DNA of 44,780 nucleotides from JANSWY01 sp038525605 (lineage in GTDB: Bacteria; Bacteroidota; Bacteroidia; Cytophagales; Cyclobacteriaceae): assembly GCA_038525605.1 (NCBI GenBank), contig JBCBHL010000010.1, positions 1-44,780 of the forward strand. The letters run 5' to 3'. The notes below the pieces were generated by a model. That model made no database searches, was not told the DNA's origin, and saw only the letters and a program-made list of their open reading frames with translations. This document shows, piece after piece, positions 14,549 to 24,652 of this stretch; the stretch's first letter is position 1, and each line of letters starts with the position of its first letter. Made by a program: the position numbers and the translations under genes.

Positions 14549-16518
14549 ATTTTTATTGGTATTTTAATGCTGACAGCTGTCCCAGTTGCTTCGTTGTGTT
14601 CATCATAAAGATCTTTGTACACAAGTCTTTGATGATTGTCATTGGAAAAATGGCCGATACGCTCTTTTGTTATTTCTGTTCCGTAGGACCTGTGTCCACT
14701 CATTGATTGTGTAGCAGACTTACTTCTACCCACTCCATTATCCACGATCTGCACCATTAGTTCATTATCCAGAACCCTCACTGAAATATAGAAGTTATTT
14801 GCTCTTTTATTATTTTTGAAACCATGCCAAATTGCGTTTTCGACGAATGGTTGGATCATCATTGGCGGTACCAGTATCTCTTCAGCATTTACATTACTCG
14901 ATAAATTGATTTGATAAGAAAACCCATCTCTGAATCTGAGCATTTCTAACTCAATGTAGTTTTTTAGTGTCTCTAATTCTTTCTCTAATGAGATTTCTTT
15001 GCTTTTGCTATTGTCTAAAACTGATCTGATCAATTTTGAAAACCTGGAAATATACTTTGCAGCTTCTTTGTCTTGTTGTTTGATGATTAAACCTTTGATA
15101 CTGTTGAGCGCATTGAACATAAAATGTGGATTCATCTGTGCTCTGAGTGCTTTAGACTCATTTTCCAATACTTTCTTTTGTAATTCAGCTTCTTTTTCAA
15201 GCTGCTTACGTAGAAGGTCTAATTTGCTTCTTTTTTGCCTGTATATTAAGAATATGATGATTGTTAAAGCAGCAAATATCAAAACACCAAAAATGATAAA
15301 TGCATAAAGTCGTTGGGTATAAAGTCTTTGCTTGGTAAGAGAAATCTCACTTTCTTTTTTTAATAAGTTGTATTTACTACTCTGCGCATACAGCATCAGC
15401 CGGTTTTTATCTAATTCAAATGCTCTCTTTTCATTTTCAAGACTGTCTCTGTAAAAGTATGCTGCTTCAAAATTCTTTTCTTTTAATGCCTTTAATTGAA
15501 GCGCATCATAGCCCGCTAACAGAACACCTACTAAGTTTTTTTCTTTAGCAAGCGCCTTATAAGCTTTCAGCTTAGAGATGTCGGAAATTTCTCCTCGAAA
15601 TTTTATCTTCAACATGTAGTTTTTCATCTCCTCTATCTTATCACCTATCATTCCTGACAGGAGAATAGCAGAGTCTATCGCGCTAACAGCAGTAGCAGTG
15701 TCTCCTTTTAGAAATGCATTTTCAGCTTTTAATGTATAGTAATAGTTCAATGCCGTCTGGTCGGAAACTTTGTCAAAACAGGATTTACATAGTTGCTCAA
15801 ATTTGTCAGCATCTGCCTGATTGATGCGTTTAACTGATAGCTTCCCCAGGCTGTAATAAATAGTACACCTATGGGCCGAATCAGCACCTTCGCTATATCT
15901 CAGGGCGTCTTGTAAGTTTCTGAGGGCTACTTCATAATCATTGTAAATAATCTGAATGGATGCTATTGCTCTCAAAGAGTAGCTTAGCCCCACTTTGTCT
16001 TTGAGTTCATAGCTCAAATCTGCAGCACTATCGAAGTATTGCAATGCCTCGACCAGGTTGACAGATTGATAATTGATCACTCCTATGTTATTATAAAGCT
16101 CAGCAGTGGTAGTGCTATCATTTACGTTTTTGGCCATTTCTAAACTCTTTTTATAGAATATCAGGGCACTATCCATTACCCCAAGAAAGTTGAAGTTTTG
16201 GCCATGATTGTTATAAAGAGTAGCTTTTTCACTAATTGGATAGTCGTCCGTCATGTTGTCGATGGCAAGTCGGCTGTAATACAGGCTTTTATTGATATCC
16301 TCCAGGTAATAACAGGCGTCGCTCATGTGTACATAAACATACACCGATTCTGTTGGCTTCAGACTTTTCCCTGCCAATAAAGAGTCGCAATAGGCAAGCA
16401 TTGCTGTTTCTGTGAAGCTTTCAGAATTTTCCAAACTGTCTAATACTTTATTAATCTGACCAAAAGAGACAATTGGCCAGATCAATAAAAGTATTGTATG
16501 TAAGGTTACCTTATTCAA
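14545..16518 (-). CDS. LytS/YehU-type sensor histidine kinase with TPR sensor region
   Basis: The 657-residue protein starts with a signal peptide (about 1-21, ending VSFGQ), then a TPR-rich periplasmic region to about 395, one membrane helix (404-426), a coiled coil and a His_kinase (PF06580) domain. The phosphorylated histidine is His465 in QMNPHFMFNALNSIKG; the ATP-binding domain has QPFVENAIWHGF and IVDNGVGRS. TPR-containing kinases of this design are abundant in Bacteroidota. The gene is followed by its LytTR partner with a 4-nt overlap. The signal is unknown. Confidence 0.93.
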   Translation of the reverse strand: MNKVTLHTILLLIWPIVSFGQINKVLDSLENSESFTETAMLAYCDSLLAGKSLKPTESVYVYVHMSDACYYLEDINKSLYYSRLAIDNMTDDYPISEKATLYNNHGQNFNFLGVMDSALIFYKKSLEMAKNVNDSTTTAELYNNIGVINYQSVNLVEALQYFDSAADLSYELKDKVGLSYSLRAIASIQIIYNDYEVALRNLQDALRYSEGADSAHRCTIYYSLGKLSVKRINQADADKFEQLCKSCFDKVSDQTALNYYYTLKAENAFLKGDTATAVSAIDSAILLSGMIGDKIEEMKNYMLKIKFRGEISDISKLKAYKALAKEKNLVGVLLAGYDALQLKALKEKNFEAAYFYRDSLENEKRAFELDKNRLMLYAQSSKYNLLKKESEISLTKQRLYTQRLYAFIIFGVLIFAALTIIIFLIYRQKRSKLDLLRKQLEKEAELQKKVLENESKALRAQMNPHFMFNALNSIKGLIIKQQDKEAAKYISRFSKLIRSVLDNSKSKEISLEKELETLKNYIELEMLRFRDGFSYQINLSSNVNAEEILVPPMMIQPFVENAIWHGFKNNKRANNFYISVRVLDNELMVQIVDNGVGRSKSATQSMSGHRSYGTEITKERIGHFSNDNHQRLVYKDLYDEHNEATGTAVSIKIPIKI

Positions 16519-16621
16519 TTGATCATGTTCATTTCCTGTTATTTATTTGACTACCTAAGATAATCAACTAGTGAAAAATAGGGATTACATATTACATTGA
16601 TATCGTCCCGTGTATGAACAG

Positions 16622-18499
16622 TTATTGTTTATACACCTTGTTGGTGATAGTTCTGGTTTTAATATAATACATTCCTACATTTAATTTGGATATATCAATC
16701 ACCAATTGGGTTTCATTAGTTAAAAGTTGATTAACTAATGAAGTTACATTTTGTCCTGTTGAATTGTAAAGGGCAAATCCTGATAACTCATCGAAACTTC
16801 CTATTACAATGATTTGATTCTTTGCAGGATTAGGATATACTTTTATTTGCGAGTTTGCCACCTGTGAAATATTGACACTTCTTATATGAGAATATTCAAA
16901 TTGACCATCATAATCGGTTTGTTTCAGGCGATAGTATGAAACCCCATCAAATGGGGTATGGTCAATATCTGAATAGCTTAAAATCGAAGAAGAATTTCCT
17001 GCACCATCAATTTTATTTACCTCTTGCCAGTTTTCCCCATTTCTAGAGCGCTCAATCGTGAAGAAACTGTTGTTTGTTTCTGATGCTGTTTGCCAGTTTA
17101 ATTGTACATATTCATTGGTAATTGGTCTGGCTGTGAAATCAACTAACTCAATTGGAAGGGTAGTACCTGCATCTACAGAAACAACAGTGAAATAATGAGT
17201 GCTATTAATGGGAAAATCAGTAGTTGATAGTCCGGAAATGGTTAATACATCATCATTATATGACATTGTTGGGAAAATTAATGAAGCACCCGTGGACAAA
17301 TCACTATCCGTATCTAACAATATTCCCAAATCAACAGGATTAACAGAAGTTGCGTTCAGTTTCATATCAATAGAAAAAGTCCCGTCAAAATTGGTATTTG
17401 TTATTTTCCATTCTCGTTCTAGTCTACTGAATATGCCTAATCCGGATGGGAATTCAGTTGATCCATTACTATTCATGGTAGCTGAGTTGTGTCCCATAAC
17501 AACGAATTGATTATCAGAGGCAAATGTGCCAGTATTGGAAGTGTTATCAGTTGTTAACGTGGAAATATAGATTCTTGTAGCATCATCAGGAGTTTGTGAT
17601 TGCTTTTGCATTAAAGTTGAATTATCATCTCTTGCCAATCCAATAATGTCATTCCAATAAGTGTCAACCCCGTCATCAGAAAAAACCGTATTTCCTAAAC
17701 TGTTCAGGTAATTTCCGTTCATACCAACCCTATCTTGAGTAATAGAATACTTAACTCCAAAATATGAATTTATTTTAGCTTGATCCGTTCCAGATAGGGC
17801 AGAACTATAAATAGCAACTTCAGAAATGAAACCTTTGTGATTAAATGATGTATTATTTCCTCCTCCCAAATGTGTGGATCCATTATCTCCAACACTTCCT
17901 GTATAGGGATCAATACCATATGATAAAGAGTTTAATAAAAACTCAACATTAGTTCCATCATATTTGCCTTCGACTACACCAAATGGCCGATTTGACCAAG
18001 TTGCGAATACTCTATTGCCAGAGAAATCATTTACCCAAAATCCAAAAGCGGTTGATATTGTATTTAACGCTGTTATACCATATCCGCCACCTGTCCACGC
18101 CGCAGAAGATTGTCCAAAAACCATACAATGCCAGTCATCTCCTCCACCTTCGTTCGTTCCAACTGCAAAGACATGAACAGCACTGCTTCCTGAAGCAATT
18201 AAATTGTTTATGTCCAGATGTTCGTCTGTTCCATCAAAATAAACAGATGGATTATAATTGATCGGTGATGAGTCAAATGATGGCCTTTCAGAACTGATTC
18301 CTTGTATGGCATCATTTCCATTTCCACTTAAATCAGCCCATGTCGTGACATCAGTATCTGATAAAGTAATTCCTGAACCAGCTAATACCCAAAACTCATT
18401 GTTTGTATTCACTCCACCCGGTCCAGTCTGAGCTAAACCAAACAAAGGAAAAAAACCACTCATTATTAAGATTACCAATTTTTTTATTTCATATTTCAT
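16622..18499 (-). CDS. Secreted LamG-like protein with T9SS C-terminal sorting domain
   Basis: A signal peptide (MKYEIKKLVILIMSG...GLAQ) leads into a concanavalin-type (LamG-like) lectin domain of about 220 residues, recognisable from WADLSGNGNDAIQ, SVYFDGTDEHLDI and GFISEVAIYSSALSG. A beta-rich middle region and a domain beginning LPIELVDFTARP follow, a stretch commonly seen just before T9SS sorting domains. The C-terminus has the type A sorting pattern: VYPNPAKNQIIV, then GFALYNSTGQNV and LNVGMYYIKT, ending in VYKQ. The protein is probably secreted by T9SS and anchored or released at the cell surface. The frame could start 12 nt earlier at 18511; the Met at 18499 gives the cleaner signal peptide. 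Confidence 0.88.
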   Translation of the reverse strand: MKYEIKKLVILIMSGFFPLFGLAQTGPGGVNTNNEFWVLAGSGITLSDTDVTTWADLSGNGNDAIQGISSERPSFDSSPINYNPSVYFDGTDEHLDINNLIASGSSAVHVFAVGTNEGGGDDWHCMVFGQSSAAWTGGGYGITALNTISTAFGFWVNDFSGNRVFATWSNRPFGVVEGKYDGTNVEFLLNSLSYGIDPYTGSVGDNGSTHLGGGNNTSFNHKGFISEVAIYSSALSGTDQAKINSYFGVKYSITQDRVGMNGNYLNSLGNTVFSDDGVDTYWNDIIGLARDDNSTLMQKQSQTPDDATRIYISTLTTDNTSNTGTFASDNQFVVMGHNSATMNSNGSTEFPSGLGIFSRLEREWKITNTNFDGTFSIDMKLNATSVNPVDLGILLDTDSDLSTGASLIFPTMSYNDDVLTISGLSTTDFPINSTHYFTVVSVDAGTTLPIELVDFTARPITNEYVQLNWQTASETNNSFFTIERSRNGENWQEVNKIDGAGNSSSILSYSDIDHTPFDGVSYYRLKQTDYDGQFEYSHIRSVNISQVANSQIKVYPNPAKNQIIVIGSFDELSGFALYNSTGQNVTSLVNQLLTNETQLVIDISKLNVGMYYIKTRTITNKVYKQ

Positions 18500-18536
18500 T
18501 ACTGCCAACATTAAGCCACATAGAAATCACTGAAAA

Positions 18537-19562
18537 TCATTTTCCGGCAACTGCTTTTACCGCCGCTACTTCTACATTCCAATCAGGACAGCTCAGGCAG
18601 TGACTATCGAACCTCAATCTGGTCCAGGTACTTCCGGAATAATCACTGATCCAGTTAAAAGTTGTAATGGGTACCTGTCCATCCCCGTTAGTATCTTCAA
18701 AAACTGCCCAGGCGGATAGTTTTCGATACTTTTGACCGCTCAGCGAATAAGTCCCTTCATTCCATCCTCTCCCGTAAAGTCCTACTAATATTGGCTTTTT
18801 ATCCAGTTCTTTTTGAAATGCTTCTGCAAGTTCCTTGACCAATGCCTGCTTATTTCCATCCTGCCACTCATCTACTGGAAGTGGAGGAGTGTACATAAAA
18901 GCTAACTTCTTTTTATCGGCTTCAGTAACCTGCAACGTAAAACTGCCTTTTACTAAGACTTCTGTTTTTTTGGATGAGTTAAAATCCTGAGAATGCATTT
19001 GAAGCTCTATGGTATGTTCACCAGCAGGTTCACTTAACAGAGCCAGAACAAAACTTCGGGCAGCTATATTGACATTGCCATATTTCATTTCCGGATCATG
19101 TTCCATAGGTAGCAATGCCAGTCTCCAGGTCGTCCATAAGTCTTGCTGTTCTGATCCGTTGAGTTCTTCTGTGTAATAGGTAAGATCTTCTTTTTTAAAA
19201 TGACGATAAGACCCAAAGCTTTTGATGTGTGGCACGGTCTTGCCATTTATTTTCAAAGAATACATCAACACAGCATTGTAGGACTTTTCACCATTATGAG
19301 GTGTATTGGTAATACTTTTTTTAAGATATAACCGCGTATATAAAGGTTCGGAGGCTTTGAATTTCGTATCAAAAAGCTCTGGCTTCTCATTTTCATATTG
19401 AATCGCCGCTGGGTCTTTAGAAAACACGAACTGTCCTACATATTTTGAATGCGAAGGAGATGTGATACCTTGATCACTCTGTCTGGAAAATGTTTGTGAA
19501 GTTGTCATGATCGTTAGAAGAAAGAATCCTAATAATCCACATTGTATTTTGTGATAATTCAT
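18537..19562 (-). CDS. Exported protein of unknown function
   Basis: The 341-residue protein has an N-terminal signal peptide (hydrophobic LLGFFLLTIMTTSQTF), so it is exported. The rest is soluble with beta-strand patterns (YTRLYLKKS, SYNAVLMYSLKINGK, GSFTLQVTEADKK) and two likely domains: an N-terminal beta sandwich and a C-terminal part from about 225 with helix LVKELAEAFQKELDKKP and a tail containing SHCLSCPDW, a Cys-x-x-Cys near the end. I do not recognise a family, and there is no lipobox or T9SS tail. It lies 38 nt upstream of the LamG/T9SS gene on the same strand, so the two may be cotranscribed. Confidence 0.75.
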   Translation of the reverse strand: MNYHKIQCGLLGFFLLTIMTTSQTFSRQSDQGITSPSHSKYVGQFVFSKDPAAIQYENEKPELFDTKFKASEPLYTRLYLKKSITNTPHNGEKSYNAVLMYSLKINGKTVPHIKSFGSYRHFKKEDLTYYTEELNGSEQQDLWTTWRLALLPMEHDPEMKYGNVNIAARSFVLALLSEPAGEHTIELQMHSQDFNSSKKTEVLVKGSFTLQVTEADKKKLAFMYTPPLPVDEWQDGNKQALVKELAEAFQKELDKKPILVGLYGRGWNEGTYSLSGQKYRKLSAWAVFEDTNGDGQVPITTFNWISDYSGSTWTRLRFDSHCLSCPDWNVEVAAVKAVAGK

Positions 19563-19828
19563 TGTTGATAAAAATTAGTATTCTCTAAATCTGGCGAACT
19601 TTTCCCTACCTAAAAATCAGAATGAGCAAACGTACCATTCTATTGAATATTTGGACATTTCACGAATAAGCATCTCCTGAGTAGTTTTCGCCCTTTGGTA
19701 GAAAGATGGTCCAAAGGATCATTTAAACCGTCCGAATACTCATCTCACTTTCATGCATCACTATTTCAAATCACTTTAGCAGCTGGGAATACCAGGTCAT
19801 TTTAATTAACCGAAAAAGAATTAAAAAA

Positions 19829-22800
19829 ATGAATAATCGTAAGATGAGTGCCTTCTTGGTTTTAATCATGGTTTTAACATTCTTCAAAGCTTCTTCCCAG
19901 TGCTTCGTCAAACAAAATGAAGGTGATATTTTCAGGAATTTCGCAGTTTTCAATCAGACTTTCCGATTTTGCGGAAGCGGATCACTCGACCAGATTAATT
20001 TGAGGAGTAACGCAAGCGTGTTTGCTAATATCACTGTGGAAGTTTTCTTTGGTGCTTCATTAGATCCCAATGACTTACTCGGTTCCAAAGTCTTTGAACC
20101 GGATGAAATAGGGTCATATAGAATTACACCCTCTTCCAGAGAACTTATATTCAATTTAAGTGATCTCAATATCAACTTAACAATCAATACACTCTACACT
20201 TTCAAAGTGAGTTCCGACGGGCAAGGATTAAGCATTTTAAAAAGTGAAAATGATGACGTGTATCCGGATGGATCAGCCGGATTTACAACCATCGGAGATT
20301 TAACGGGTGAAGACTGGGCCTTTACTGTTATAAGCGACCCTAAACCGGAAATAGGTTTTATTACTTATCAAAATGCTTTTGATATATCCCATGCGACTTT
20401 CTCTGAGTCGGCGGGGAACCCGGTAAGCGTTTCTACTATCGAGAATAATGCGAGGGGATTTTATATTTCTCCTGATGGTCTTAAAATCTATATCACGGGC
20501 TTGAGTGATCAGGTATATCAGTTTGATTTACCACTTCCTTTCGATATAGCCAGCGCTGATTTTACGGTTGGCAGTGCAGAAAGTTTAGATCTTTCTGTCA
20601 TCGAAAACAACCCACTGGCTCTTCAGTTTTCCCACGATGGAACCAGGTTGTTTGTTTCTGGTCGTAGTGGCAGAGTCAACCCTGGCAATAACATTTACTA
20701 TTACAGTTGCTCTACTCCATTTGATATCACAACTGCAACATTGAACGGAACTTACGATGCAGAAAACAGGGCTACTGCTTTTGCCTTTTCAAATGACGGT
20801 AGGATCCTGTATCATGCAGATGGAACATCAATCTTAAGGATAGACCTTAATACACCTTACGATCTTGAGTCAGCAGCATTAAATGGTAGAAACGGTTATC
20901 CCATCGACTTGTCTTCAGTACTGAGAAGTGTTCAGGGCATCAATTTTTCGCCGGATGGGAGATTATTCATAGTTTGCGATTTTTCAACTGGTAAAGTGGT
21001 CTCTTACAGCTTATCCTCACCTTTTAATCTATCGACAGCAACAATCCAAAATGTATTAACCGTATCTGACATTGCACCGCAACTTGGAAATATATCCATC
21101 AGGGATATTTCTTACTCAAGTGATGGTAGTAAATTAATTCTTCTGACTGGTCTGGATGAGATTGTTAGCATTGATTTGGACGCAGGCGTTTTTTTAGAAG
21201 CCCTAAATCAGGATGATGGATCTATTTCCGGAAGCATACAATTGTCAATTGCAGGTGAAACTTTTGCGGATGCAGGTGCATTAATTCCGTCAAACAAATT
21301 TACAATAACGAATTTACCCCAGGGTCTATCTCCACAAATTCAGGTATCTCCGGATGGAGATGCCGCCATATTAACGCTTACTGGCAATGCTTTAAACCAG
21401 GATAATGACGATGGTGTCGATAATCTATTTATCAACTTTGACAGAACTGCCTTTACATCAGGGGTATCCGATCTGGTACTGAATGGCACATCACTCTCCG
21501 GAATAAAGGTATTATTTAACGATCCTCCATTCGTATGGGATGGAAGTCAGAGCGATAAATGGAGCGATCCTGATAACTGGCAAGGAGGATCTGTACCTGT
21601 ATCAGGTAGCGATGTTCTTATCCCGGATCAATCAATCATCAATAATATGCCTGTGATCCCGGCCAGCGAAAATGTCGAAATTGATGATTTGTTCATCGAT
21701 ATTAACAGTGGCATTACCATTAAAAACAGTGCATTTGATGAAGATCAGGCAGGAATTTTGACAGTTGCCGGTGATTTTACACATATGGCAGATCCAATGA
21801 ATACCGATAGCCGGGTAATTATAGAGTCGGGTAGTGTATTCAGAATATTGGGAAACAGGCTCGGGAACGGGACTCAAAGATTTGAACGCAATCTAAAAGG
21901 GTCGGCTGCACTATCGACATTTGGAACGCCTATGACATCTGTACGAATCAGTGACTTACATGCTGATTTTGTTTTCGATTTTGATGAATCAGCTAATGAT
22001 TTTAACATTCCAAGTTCTCTTGGTTTGTTACATGCAGGGAGAGGATTGTTTATAGGGAGTAATGCTACCACCTACAAGGTTGCAGTAGAAGGGCAATTAC
22101 AGACAGGAATAGCAAGAGTACCCATAACCAATCAAAATGGAGGCTACAACTTATTGGCCAATCCATATGCCGCTCCAATACAATATTCAAAGTTGGTTAA
22201 TGACCTGAACAATGAAGATGTCATTACCGGCACTGTTTGGATTTGGAATGATGGCCTTGTCAACTCCGGAGATAAAAGAGGTGGGGCTTACCTGACCGTT
22301 TCCAGAGTAGGCTCGACCTCTTTCAGCAGAGGTGCTTTTGATCCCATACAAGACGACGGAATTAGTGGCGCTAAATCAATCTTTGATTTTGATGGACACA
22401 TTGCTGCTGGTCAGGCTTTTTTTGTGAGAGCTAAAAGAACCGATAGAGAGGTGGTTTTTAATCCAGCTATGCAAAGTACTACTGACAATGCTGATGGATT
22501 TTTTTTCAGGGGTAACACGCCTGTCAGTCTGTCTTTATCATTGCTTTATGTAAAAGACGGTGAATATATTTCTAAAAATACGATTGTAGGTTTTACGGAG
22601 GATCAGTCAGAAAATAAAACTGGTGCTGAACTGTTAGAATCTGATATGGAACTGGACTTTTATTCCTGGATGGAAGATAAGAAAATGACTATTCAGACAT
22701 TCCCGAACGAAATATCTGATTTAAAGCTAGAATTAGGATTCGATGTTGAGAAAAGCGGTCACTATCTCCTAAGATTTGACGAAGCAACTACTTCTTTCTT

Positions 22801-23188
22801 GAATAGAAAAGTCTACCTGTTTGATCGTATGAAAGATCAGGAGATCTCGTTTCAGCCAGGAGATACCTATTCATTTTATACACATCAGGCATTATCAGAA
22901 AAGAGATTCGCTTTAAGATTTTCGAATCTTTCCGTAGTTAACGCAATAGAGTCGAATCATCAAAAAGATCTACTCCGGATTCTTTCTTTGGAAGAGCACA
23001 ATCTGCGATTTTATTACAAAGGTCATGAAGATGTAATAGCTATTTATGATTTACAAGGTAGACTCATTGCCTATGAGCAAATTAAAAACAAAGATGAAGT
23101 TATGGACTTACCTGTTAACCTGGAAAGCGGACAAGTTTACCTGATTAAAGTTGGTAGCAAAACAGAAAGAATTTTTTTAAAAAATTAA
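19829..23188 (+). CDS. Large secreted beta-propeller protein with T9SS-type C-terminus
   Basis: This 1119-residue protein has a signal peptide ending near SSQ (24). Residues of about 30-170 form a beta-rich domain. A repeat array follows (about 175-455) in which each unit has the patterns xPFDI/LxxAT and SPDGxxxYxxG, as in beta-propellers of secreted Bacteroidota proteins. A later region has FVWDGSQSDKW and PDNW...GGSVPVSGSDVLIP, typical of surface adhesin-like proteins, then LLANPYAAPIQYS. The C-terminal 70 residues (IAIYDLQGRLIAYEQ, LPVNLESGQVYLIKVG, ERIFLKN) resemble a T9SS sorting domain, though the usual PNP motif is missing. A 59-aa gene follows 11 nt later. Substrate or partner unknown. 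Confidence 0.85.
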   Translation: MNNRKMSAFLVLIMVLTFFKASSQCFVKQNEGDIFRNFAVFNQTFRFCGSGSLDQINLRSNASVFANITVEVFFGASLDPNDLLGSKVFEPDEIGSYRITPSSRELIFNLSDLNINLTINTLYTFKVSSDGQGLSILKSENDDVYPDGSAGFTTIGDLTGEDWAFTVISDPKPEIGFITYQNAFDISHATFSESAGNPVSVSTIENNARGFYISPDGLKIYITGLSDQVYQFDLPLPFDIASADFTVGSAESLDLSVIENNPLALQFSHDGTRLFVSGRSGRVNPGNNIYYYSCSTPFDITTATLNGTYDAENRATAFAFSNDGRILYHADGTSILRIDLNTPYDLESAALNGRNGYPIDLSSVLRSVQGINFSPDGRLFIVCDFSTGKVVSYSLSSPFNLSTATIQNVLTVSDIAPQLGNISIRDISYSSDGSKLILLTGLDEIVSIDLDAGVFLEALNQDDGSISGSIQLSIAGETFADAGALIPSNKFTITNLPQGLSPQIQVSPDGDAAILTLTGNALNQDNDDGVDNLFINFDRTAFTSGVSDLVLNGTSLSGIKVLFNDPPFVWDGSQSDKWSDPDNWQGGSVPVSGSDVLIPDQSIINNMPVIPASENVEIDDLFIDINSGITIKNSAFDEDQAGILTVAGDFTHMADPMNTDSRVIIESGSVFRILGNRLGNGTQRFERNLKGSAALSTFGTPMTSVRISDLHADFVFDFDESANDFNIPSSLGLLHAGRGLFIGSNATTYKVAVEGQLQTGIARVPITNQNGGYNLLANPYAAPIQYSKLVNDLNNEDVITGTVWIWNDGLVNSGDKRGGAYLTVSRVGSTSFSRGAFDPIQDDGISGAKSIFDFDGHIAAGQAFFVRAKRTDREVVFNPAMQSTTDNADGFFFRGNTPVSLSLSLLYVKDGEYISKNTIVGFTEDQSENKTGAELLESDMELDFYSWMEDKKMTIQTFPNEISDLKLELGFDVEKSGHYLLRFDEATTSFLNRKVYLFDRMKDQEISFQPGDTYSFYTHQALSEKRFALRFSNLSVVNAIESNHQKDLLRILSLEEHNLRFYYKGHEDVIAIYDLQGRLIAYEQIKNKDEVMDLPVNLESGQVYLIKVGSKTERIFLKN

Positions 23189-23199
23189 CCTGTATACAA

Positions 23200-23379
23200 A
23201 TGAAAACAATGATAAGAATATCCTTATTAATGTACATAATTTTTTTTATAATGCCTGTATATGCTCAGGGTCCTGCGGGACCTCCTGCAACTCCTATTGA
23301 CGGAGGTTTGAGTTTATTGCTGGCAGGAGGCGTTGCATATGGCGTACACAAGATTAGAGACATGAGACATTCAAAATAG
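23200..23379 (+). CDS. Small protein with signal peptide and PID-CTERM-like tail (59 aa)
   Basis: ATG at 23200 opens 59 codons ending TAG at 23377-23379. The product has a signal peptide (MKTMIRISLLMYIIFFIMPV..YAQ), a short Pro/Gly spacer (GPAGPPATP), then PIDGGLSLLLAGGVAYG followed by a basic tail HKIRDMRHSK. The PIDGG motif, hydrophobic helix and positive end match the short C-terminal sorting tail described in Bacteroidota as PID-CTERM, here forming nearly the whole protein. It lies 11 nt after the large T9SS gene and before a terminator, so it is probably in the same transcript. Its role is unknown; it may be a processed membrane or surface peptide. Confidence 0.78.
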   Translation: MKTMIRISLLMYIIFFIMPVYAQGPAGPPATPIDGGLSLLLAGGVAYGVHKIRDMRHSK

Positions 23380-23410
23380 TTTTAGTTGGAGGTTACGTTC
23401 TCCTAGCCCT

Positions 23411-23440
23411 GGACTGTTCGAGAAATCGGCAGTCCTTTTT
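23411..23440 (+). terminator. Intrinsic terminator after the 59-aa gene
   Basis: GGACTG (23411-23416) pairs with CAGTCC (23430-23435), followed by six or more T. It ends the transcript of the large secreted protein and the 59-aa gene. Confidence 0.75.
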
Positions 23441-23611
23441 TCTTTGCTTCTGAAGTAAAACAGGCAAAAGCTCGTTTACGTCATTCCGGTAAAATCTCAG
23501 TTATTTGAAGGTTCCTGTTCATCAGAAATGAGTGTAGTGTAGCATTTTAATAATAACCAATAGGCTTTTAATGCGTAAGCAATCTTGAATACTTCAATTT
23601 TTGCTGTCATT

Positions 23612-24517
23612 ATGAAACAACTGATCTGGTTCCTAAAAGCATTGCCATTCATGGTTTTGATATTTTCAGTAGTGCTTTGGTACTTGTCCGTACACGTGGC
23701 TCCCTACATGATCATTTCACCTCCGCGGATTGTTGGGGAAATTCGCCCGTCGGATTTAGGCTTAGATGCGACAGATTTGAAAATATCCACCAAAGACTCA
23801 ATCGCATTAAGAGGTTATCATATTAAATCCCAATTACCTACCAAAGGAACGATCATTCTCATACACGGAATAGGTGGCTGCAAAGAGCATTTTCTTCCGT
23901 TAGCTAAAGAATTATCTGCACTTGGATGGGAGTCGATTGTATTCGATCAAAGAGCGCATGGTAAAAGTGGTGGTAGGTTTTGTACCTATGGCTATTTCGA
24001 AAAGTCAGATGTCATGCAGATCGTGGATTACCTGCTGTTAGAAAGTTCAACTCAGAAAATTGGAGTTTGGGGCAATTCTTTGGGTGGAGCGGTTGCTTTG
24101 CAGGCAATGGCAGCAGATGATCGAATTTCCTTCGGACTGATCGAAAGTACTTTTACGGAACTGGATGTCATCGTGTCAGATTATCAAAAAAGATTTACCG
24201 CCGGGGTAGGAAGTAAATGGCTGACGGACTACGTGTTGAAAAATGCCGGAAAAATTGCTGATTTCAACCCCGAAGAGGTGAAACCGATAATCTCTGCTGC
24301 TAAAATTACTAATCCCGTTTTGATTGCTCACGGTGATAGCGACGATAATATATCAGTGACATATGGCAAACTACTCTATGAAGCATTGGGTTCCGAAGAG
24401 AAAGAATTGATCATTGTTGAAGGCGGAGAACATTTCGGCCTCTTTGAGACGGGCGGGGAAGTTTATAAACGTCAGCTATTTCAGTTTATTCAAAGGATGA
24501 CTAACGACGAAAAATAA
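23612..24517 (+). CDS. Membrane-anchored alpha/beta hydrolase
   Basis: The ATG at 23612 gives a start at MKQLIWFLK and an immediate membrane helix (about 2-25); an upstream ATG at 23585 is possible but adds ten unlikely residues. The hydrolase domain shows IILIHGIGGCKEH (oxyanion region), VFDQRAHGKSGG, the nucleophile elbow GVWGNSLGGAVAL, LIAHGDSDDNIS (acid) and GGEHFGLFE (His). All members of the catalytic triad are present. Relatives are carboxylesterases or peptidases of the YfhR/BEM46-like group. Substrate unknown. It is preceded by a terminator and probably transcribed separately. Confidence 0.85.
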   Translation: MKQLIWFLKALPFMVLIFSVVLWYLSVHVAPYMIISPPRIVGEIRPSDLGLDATDLKISTKDSIALRGYHIKSQLPTKGTIILIHGIGGCKEHFLPLAKELSALGWESIVFDQRAHGKSGGRFCTYGYFEKSDVMQIVDYLLLESSTQKIGVWGNSLGGAVALQAMAADDRISFGLIESTFTELDVIVSDYQKRFTAGVGSKWLTDYVLKNAGKIADFNPEEVKPIISAAKITNPVLIAHGDSDDNISVTYGKLLYEALGSEEKELIIVEGGEHFGLFETGGEVYKRQLFQFIQRMTNDEK

Positions 24518-24652
24518 GGGGCTGCCATGCATATTGGAATCAATCTGTGGAGAATGACCGACCACTTGTAAAGAAATCTTAATCAGATATATAATCGTGG
24601 GTAACAATCTATGTCTTTTCAGACACAAGGATATGTAACAAACTTTTATGTA

